The notes below the pieces were generated by a model, which saw only the letters and a program-made list of their open reading frames with translations, did no database searches and was not told the origin of the DNA. A stretch of 49,005 nt of DNA from an uncultured Dokdonia sp. (GTDB lineage Bacteria > Bacteroidota > Bacteroidia > Flavobacteriales > Flavobacteriaceae). Of this stretch, positions 44,604 through 49,005 are shown piece by piece; within the stretch, counting starts at the first letter, position 1, and every line of letters starts with the position of its first letter. The translations under genes were made by a program, and so were the position numbers. The stretch is taken from NCBI GenBank assembly GCA_938002835.1, contig CALKZS010000037.1:1-49005 (forward strand), read 5' to 3'.

Positions 44604-44900
44604 TGTTAATAATTGTTTAAAGGTTAATGTTATTGAAAGTATCGAAATTAAATATTATTAACACACTAAATGGCAATAATTGATCACTATAACGTTTTCG
44701 TGTTTATTTTTGTCAAATCATTAACGAATATTAAGATTAATTAACAATCAAATAAAAACGTAATTAAAATCAAATGAGATTTTAAGAAATCCCCTAAAAC
44801 ACTGAGTGTAATAAACTGTAACTGACTGAAAATAATTAACCTAGGTTCATTATTTTTGATTTCAAAAAGCAAATTTTAGATTTTGACAATGAATATTAAG

Positions 44901-44920
44901 AAAAATGAAATTTCATTTTT
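44901..44920. promoter_or_regulatory. Perfect 20-bp palindrome AAAAATGAAATTTCATTTTT
   Basis: Each half AAAAATGAAA is the exact complement of TTTCATTTTT. It may be a regulator site for either divergent gene. AT-rich palindromes occur by chance more often than GC-rich ones, so the call is cautious. Confidence 0.4.
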
Positions 44921-45164
44921 AGTAAATACTCAATGAAAAATTGATTTTACTGAATATATGATACACTTCACTTACGGTTTATGAAGATAACTTCTTTTTA
45001 CAAGTAATTTACTATATATATTATGATATAATGTAGTAAAAAATATGCTTACTTCTTTAACAAAAAAATATATGCTTCGTTTAGAAACTGAGTAATTAAA
45101 GAATATTTAACCTTCTTACCTCATTTTTTTACTCATAATAGAGATGAATTCCATAAAAGTCTAT

Positions 45165-45172
45165 TAATTTTG
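45165..45172 (+). promoter_or_regulatory. Promoter -7 element of lysA
   Basis: TAATTTTG fits TAnnTTTG and lies 19 bases before the lysA ATG. No TTG lies at the ideal distance upstream. Confidence 0.45.
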
Positions 45173-45191
45173 TTAGCTTAAATATATTATA

Positions 45192-46406
45192 ATGACAAAC
45201 AAAGATCTTTTAAAAGTAGTACAAGAGCACGGAAGCCCTGTGTATGTATATGATGCTGATATCATTACAAGACAATATAAACGTCTTACAGATGCTTTTA
45301 AGAAGGTCAAACAGTTACGTCTTAACTATGCGGTAAAAGCTCTTAACAATATATCTATACTCCAACACTTACACAGCTTAGGTTCTGGAATAGATACTGT
45401 CTCTGTTCAAGAAGTAAAACTTGGTATGCTTGCTGGTTTTACCCCAGATCGTATAATTTTTACTCCCAACGGAGTTTCTTTAGAAGAAATAGAACAGGTA
45501 GCTGCTATGGGTGTACAAATTAATATTGACAATTTATCAATATTAGAACAGTTTGGGACAAAACACCCTGATGTACCTGTATGCATTCGTATTAATCCTC
45601 ACGTTATGGCTGGAGGAAATGCAAATATATCTGTAGGTCACATTGATAGCAAGTTTGGGATAAGTATTCATCAACTTCCTCACGTATTACGCATTGTTGA
45701 AAATACTGGGATGAATATAAACGGTATTCATATGCACACAGGAAGTGACATCTTAGATATTGACGTATTTATATATGCAACAGAAATTTTATTTGAAACA
45801 GCAAAAAAGTTTGACAACTTAAGTTTTATAGATTTTGGTAGTGGTTTCAAGGTACCTTATAAAGAAGGAGATATTGAGACTAATATTGAAGAAATGGGAG
45901 AAAAGCTTTCAAAACGATTTACAGCTTTTCAAAAAGAATATGGAAAACCTCTCACGCTAGCTTTTGAGCCTGGTAAGTTTTTAGTTAGTGAGTCTGGCAA
46001 ATTTCTTGTAAATGTAAATGTGGTAAAACAAACCACATCTACCGTCTTTGCTCAAGTAGATAGTGGCTTTAACCATCTTATAAGACCGATGCTATATAAC
46101 AGCCAGCACGAAATACATAATATTAGTAACCCTAACGGTAAAGAACGTTTTTATAGTGTTGTAGGATATATCTGTGAGACAGATACATTTGCAACTAACA
46201 GGCGTATAAGTGAAATCGTAGAAGGAGACATCCTTGCTTTTAGTAATGCTGGAGCATATTGTTTTACAATGGCTAGTAACTATAATAGCAGATACCGCCC
46301 TGCTGAGGTGCTTTGGAAAGATGGAAAAGCACATCTCATTCGTAAACGTGAAACTTTTGATGATCTTATTGCAAATCAAATACCACTAGAAGCCTTAAAC
46401 GTATAA
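45192..46406 (+). CDS. lysA: Diaminopimelate decarboxylase
   Basis: 404 residues, fold-type III PLP enzyme (alanine-racemase-like barrel plus beta domain). The PLP lysine is K49 in NYAVKALNN. GSGIDTVSVQE, HMHTGSDI, FIDFGSGF, FEPGKFLV and CETDTFATNR with the DapDC active-site Cys are in place, and the ending RKRETFDDL is typical. It turns meso-diaminopimelate into L-lysine, the last step of lysine synthesis. Transcription ends at a clear terminator right after the stop. It is the only lysine gene in the window. Confidence 0.95.
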   Translation: MTNKDLLKVVQEHGSPVYVYDADIITRQYKRLTDAFKKVKQLRLNYAVKALNNISILQHLHSLGSGIDTVSVQEVKLGMLAGFTPDRIIFTPNGVSLEEIEQVAAMGVQINIDNLSILEQFGTKHPDVPVCIRINPHVMAGGNANISVGHIDSKFGISIHQLPHVLRIVENTGMNINGIHMHTGSDILDIDVFIYATEILFETAKKFDNLSFIDFGSGFKVPYKEGDIETNIEEMGEKLSKRFTAFQKEYGKPLTLAFEPGKFLVSESGKFLVNVNVVKQTTSTVFAQVDSGFNHLIRPMLYNSQHEIHNISNPNGKERFYSVVGYICETDTFATNRRISEIVEGDILAFSNAGAYCFTMASNYNSRYRPAEVLWKDGKAHLIRKRETFDDLIANQIPLEALNV

Positions 46407-46414
46407 CACAATAG

Positions 46415-46443
46415 AAAAGACTGAGATGCACTCGGTCTTTTTT
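46415..46443 (+). terminator. Rho-independent terminator after lysA
   Basis: AAAAGACTGAG (46415-46425), loop ATGCA, and CTCGGTCTTTT (from 46431). 11 bp with one G-U pair, then a T-run to 46443. Confidence 0.9.
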
Positions 46444-46465
46444 AGTTTATATATTTTTAACCTCA

Positions 46466-47581
46466 ATGAAACACATTTACATTATTTTTTTAATACTTCT
46501 TATTGGTTGTGAAAATCCAATAGAAAAGGTAGTTAATACCGATAATGATATTATAAAACCTGTTATAGATAGTATCAACAAGTATGAAGTACAAATAATG
46601 TATACACAAGTAGATACGTCAGAAAGTGGAGAAATCATATTAAAAGATTATACATATAATGTAGATAAAAATGCATATTTCTATCCTGCAAGTACTATAA
46701 AACTTCCTATTGCTATTCTTGCAGCAGAATATATTGAAAAACAAGAAAACATCTCACTAGACACTCCATATGTAATAGAAGGAGATTCTAAAAAACATAC
46801 TATAGCAAATGATATTGAGCAAATATTTACAGTCAGTGACAATAATGCTTTTAATAGATTGTATGAACTTTTAGGGCGAGATTATGTAAATACACGCTTT
46901 CGCGAAAGCGATCTAACTCCCACAAGACTGGCACATAGATTATCTCAAAGAGGGGCAACAAGTGAGACACTCAAATCATTAACATTTTTTCCTGGTTATA
47001 CAGCAGATTTACAGGCAATACAAAAAAAAGAAGACTCCCCAATACAATCATTAAAGATTAACAAAGTACACAAAGGAAAAGGATATATTTATGAAGAAGC
47101 TCTAGTTAAAAAACCAATGGATTTTAGTAAGAAAAACTATTTTCCATTAGAAAAACAACACGAGATGATGCAACGTCTTATATATCCCGAAACTTTTGAT
47201 AACAAAGATCACTTTACAATTTCTAATACGACTAGAGAAAGAATACTCAAAATGATGCAAACCTTACCTAAAGATGCTGGTTATGACAATTATTATTATG
47301 ATAGCTATGTAAAATTCTTTATGTATGGAGATTCTAAAAAACCCATTCCTAAGCATATGAAAATTTATAATAAAGTAGGATATGCTTATGGAACTCTTAC
47401 TGAAACTGCCTTTATAGAAGACACAAAGAATGATATTAAATTTTTCTTATCTGCTACCATTCTTGTAAATAAAAATGAGATTTTTAATGATAATGTCTAT
47501 GAGTATGATAATATAGGTATACCTTTCTTATCTGAACTAGGAAGAGAATTTTATAAACTAGAGATAAGTCGTAAGAAATAG
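46466..47581 (+). CDS. Serine hydrolase of the class A beta-lactamase/PBP fold, lipoprotein
   Basis: 371 residues. Lipoprotein signal (FLILLIGCEN, Cys15). The three active-site motifs of penicilloyl-serine enzymes can be read: PASTIKLP with Ser76 and Lys79, SDN at 124-126 (FTVSDNNAFN), and KVGYAYG as the KTG-like motif. It belongs to the broad serine hydrolase family; lactamase activity is not established, and an envelope peptidase role is as likely. The class A Omega-loop Glu is not identifiable. A copy of the 14-bp palindrome lies inside it, read as RFRES (144-148). Confidence 0.82.
   Translation: MKHIYIIFLILLIGCENPIEKVVNTDNDIIKPVIDSINKYEVQIMYTQVDTSESGEIILKDYTYNVDKNAYFYPASTIKLPIAILAAEYIEKQENISLDTPYVIEGDSKKHTIANDIEQIFTVSDNNAFNRLYELLGRDYVNTRFRESDLTPTRLAHRLSQRGATSETLKSLTFFPGYTADLQAIQKKEDSPIQSLKINKVHKGKGYIYEEALVKKPMDFSKKNYFPLEKQHEMMQRLIYPETFDNKDHFTISNTTRERILKMMQTLPKDAGYDNYYYDSYVKFFMYGDSKKPIPKHMKIYNKVGYAYGTLTETAFIEDTKNDIKFFLSATILVNKNEIFNDNVYEYDNIGIPFLSELGREFYKLEISRKK
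46896..46909. repeat. 14-bp interspersed palindrome, copy 12 (inside serine hydrolase gene)
   Basis: Exact core, left flank AC, right flank GAT. It is read as RFRES, the same frame as copy 3. Confidence 0.95.
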
Positions 47582-47627
47582 ACTTTATTAATTATCTATT
47601 TTTTAATAACCAACAATCCCTTTTTCT

Positions 47628-48191
47628 GTGAGCTTAAGAGAACTTAATAAACGAACTACAGTATGTGAATTATGTACAAACGAGTATGACCTATTGCCAT
47701 ATATTGTAGTTCCAAGAGAAGATGATATTTTAGCTTGTGCTACTTGTATATCACAAATAGAAGCTCCTGAAAAAATAGATATAAATCACTGGCGATGTCT
47801 TAATGACAGTATGTGGAGTACAGAGCCTGCTGTACAAGTTATAGCCTGGCGTATGCTTCATAGATTAAAAAATGAAGGATGGTCCCAAGACTTACTAGAT
47901 ATGATGTATATTGAAGAAGACACACTAGAATGGGCAAAAGCTACAGGAGAACATCTAGAAGAAGATGAAAATACAATCATACATAAAGACTCAAATGGCA
48001 CACGTCTCGCTCACGGTGATAGTGTAGTACTTATAAAAGATCTTGATGTAAAAGGAGCAAATTTTACGGCAAAACGAGGGGAATTTATGCGCAATATCTC
48101 TCTTGTACACGATAATGCAGAGCATATCGAAGGACGTATACAAGGACAACAAGTAGTTATTGTCACAAAGTGGGTAAAAAAGAGTAATTAA
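47628..48191 (+). CDS. PhnA-domain zinc-ribbon protein
   Basis: 187 residues from a GTG at 47628; there is no nearby ATG, and the N-terminus SLRELNKRTTVCELC fits homologues that begin MSLE..L..R....CELC. The zinc ribbon has CELC (13-16) and CATC further on. The C-terminal PhnA domain (about 118-187) has DSNGTRLAHGDSVVLIKDLDVKG and FTAKRGEFMRNI, ending IVTKWVKKS. The name comes from an E. coli gene near phosphonate genes, but a phosphonate role is not supported for such proteins; the function is unknown. It lies 46 bases after the serine hydrolase gene, with no terminator between, so cotranscription is possible. Confidence 0.88.
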   Translation: MSLRELNKRTTVCELCTNEYDLLPYIVVPREDDILACATCISQIEAPEKIDINHWRCLNDSMWSTEPAVQVIAWRMLHRLKNEGWSQDLLDMMYIEEDTLEWAKATGEHLEEDENTIIHKDSNGTRLAHGDSVVLIKDLDVKGANFTAKRGEFMRNISLVHDNAEHIEGRIQGQQVVIVTKWVKKSN

Positions 48192-48470
48192 TCTCTGATA
48201 TTATTTTTCATATCTAGCCCTTCTTAGTTTAAAAAAAACAACAAATATTTATCGCTTTTTACAATTTTATTTTTTGACTATACACTGCAATAAATACTTA
48301 ATATTAAATAATTAATCGTTGTAAGTGTGTTATAATTATTTGGTAATTAATAGTTTGTTCTTTTTCCGTTTTAAGCCTTTTTTTTCCTTTTTAGCATCTT
48401 TTATAAGTTTTTAAGTAATTATAAGTAGTTTATTTGCAGTAAGTAATAAAGTAAACAATCTTAAATTATA

Positions 48471-49005
48471 ATGAAAATGAAAAAAATTATTTTACCATTA
48501 GTAGCACTTCTTGCAATGGCAGTAAGTTGTAGCTCAGACGATGATTCAACAGATGATAATACTGGAGGTGGCGAAGTAGAAGGTGTTTTACGCATTCTTA
48601 GTGTAGATGCAGAAAATGATTTAGTAACCTTAACAAACCTTGGAGAAGGAACTATTGATATAGGAGATTATTTTCTATGTTTAGGCCCTGGAACATATCG
48701 TCAAATATCTGGGCAAACAACAGAAGATACTAACCTTGAGTTAAACGAAACAATTACAGTATCATATGATGTAAATCCAGATGCAGATGGTTTAAGTATA
48801 TTTTCTACAAACACATTTGAGTCTTCAGATCCTGAGATTTTATTAGATTTTGTACAGTGGGGAGCAGGAGGCCAGCCTAGAGTAGATCAGGCAGTAACAG
48901 CAGGTAGATGGGATGATGCAAATAACTTTGTAGAAGGAGTAAATATTTTTACATATAATGGAGGAGTTGCAGATGTAGGATCGACTTTTTGGACAGGAGA
49001 AGAAG
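48471..49005 (+). CDS. Lamin-tail-like lipoprotein, cut by the window end
   Basis: At least 178 codons; the frame from the ATG at 48471 stays open to the window edge. The signal ends in MAVSC with Cys20, followed by SSDDDSTDDN, an acid-rich stretch of the kind that directs Bacteroidota lipoproteins to the cell surface. The mature start has VLRILSVDAENDLVTLTNLGEGTIDIGDYFLCLG, which matches the lamin-tail (LTD) type fold of Ig-like domains. Later TFWTGEE is at the edge. The 279 bases before it hold no other gene. A second ATG at 48477 is also possible as start. Confidence 0.8.
   Translation, partial: MKMKKIILPLVALLAMAVSCSSDDDSTDDNTGGGEVEGVLRILSVDAENDLVTLTNLGEGTIDIGDYFLCLGPGTYRQISGQTTEDTNLELNETITVSYDVNPDADGLSIFSTNTFESSDPEILLDFVQWGAGGQPRVDQAVTAGRWDDANNFVEGVNIFTYNGGVADVGSTFWTGEE

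Larger units (their letters stand above)
44604..45191. other. Long divergent intergenic region between the M57 gene and lysA
   Basis: 588 bases, very AT-rich, without a supportable gene. It must contain promoters for both directions. Features seen: a perfect 20-bp palindrome at 44901-44920 and a TAATTTTG element at 45165 before lysA. No riboswitch fold (for example a lysine riboswitch) was recognised, although its position before lysA would suit one. Confidence 0.6.

Noticed and set aside
44604-45191. Lysine riboswitch before lysA
   Set aside because: The position would suit one, but I could not find the conserved core pairing by eye, and the sequence is too AT-rich and unstructured. A covariance-model search would decide.
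46092-46379. 95-codon minus-strand frame within lysA
   Set aside because: Antisense to a fully conserved enzyme gene.
46466-47581. Antibiotic-resistance beta-lactamase
   Set aside because: Active-site motifs fit the general serine hydrolase fold, but the KTG motif is KVG, and a class A Omega-loop Glu is not visible, so resistance is not claimed.

Overview
The window is from a low-GC marine-type member of the Flavobacteriaceae (Bacteroidota). The evidence is: T9SS-type C-terminal sorting tail on a secreted nuclease, lipoproteins with Cys-Ser-Ser-(x)-Asp-Asp-Asp N-termini, TAnnTTTG promoter elements, GAF/STAS/DUF families typical of the group, a TruA-like paralogue of the flavobacterial type, and a probable capnine (sulfonolipid) gene pair. 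A Dokdonia-like genus is my guess from overall feel; it is not proven by the sequence. No rRNA, tRNA, CRISPR array, prophage or plasmid functions were seen. Most of the window is ordinary chromosome.

Layout. 1-129 is the tail of a phosphohexomutase. 179-4577 holds an MsbA-like ABC exporter, a secreted protein, a VWA lipoprotein and a STAS-like protein. 4587-8302 holds an RlmI-type rRNA methyltransferase, a VanX-type D-Ala-D-Ala dipeptidase and an OmpA-family outer membrane protein. 8440-13453 holds small conserved proteins, a DUF2461 protein, a TruA-like pseudouridine synthase, a DUF1853 nuclease-like protein, and hisIE/hisF detached from the rest of a his operon. 13643-19861 holds a VOC protein, polyphosphate glucokinase, an M14 peptidase, two small envelope proteins, a CPBP protease and a translationally coupled Lrp/AsnC regulator. 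19981-21240 is a scar of two decayed insertion sequences (IS30 and IS256 families) joined head to head. 21596-31058 holds a T9SS-secreted endonuclease I, a giant lipoprotein combining a phosphatase, a kinase-like region and an outer membrane barrel, an HD-PycTM fusion and a GAF protein. 31136-35971 holds a TlpA thioredoxin, an EEP-family protein, and the putative cysteate acyltransferase and cysteine/cysteate synthase pair. 36107-49005 holds a prolyl oligopeptidase, YbaB, a repeat-containing OmpA protein, threonine aldolase, two secreted zinc proteases, lysA, a serine hydrolase, a PhnA protein and the start of a lamin-tail lipoprotein.

The most striking feature that genes do not explain is a 14-bp palindrome, GCTTTCGCGAAAGC (often extended to ACGCTTTCGCGAAAGCGT). 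It occurs 12 times (9 exact, 3 with one mismatch), about once per 4 kb. Nine copies lie between genes and three lie in frame inside unrelated genes. In an AT-rich genome this cannot be chance. It looks like a genome-wide, actively maintained or spreading motif of unknown function.

Functional themes are cell-envelope work (lipid export, lipoproteins, OmpA proteins, a sulfonolipid head-group route), secreted hydrolases (M14, S9, M57, HExxH protease, nuclease), and amino-acid metabolism (his, lysA, threonine aldolase). Several ORF starts were moved to fit protein families and signal peptides; each case is stated in the entry.
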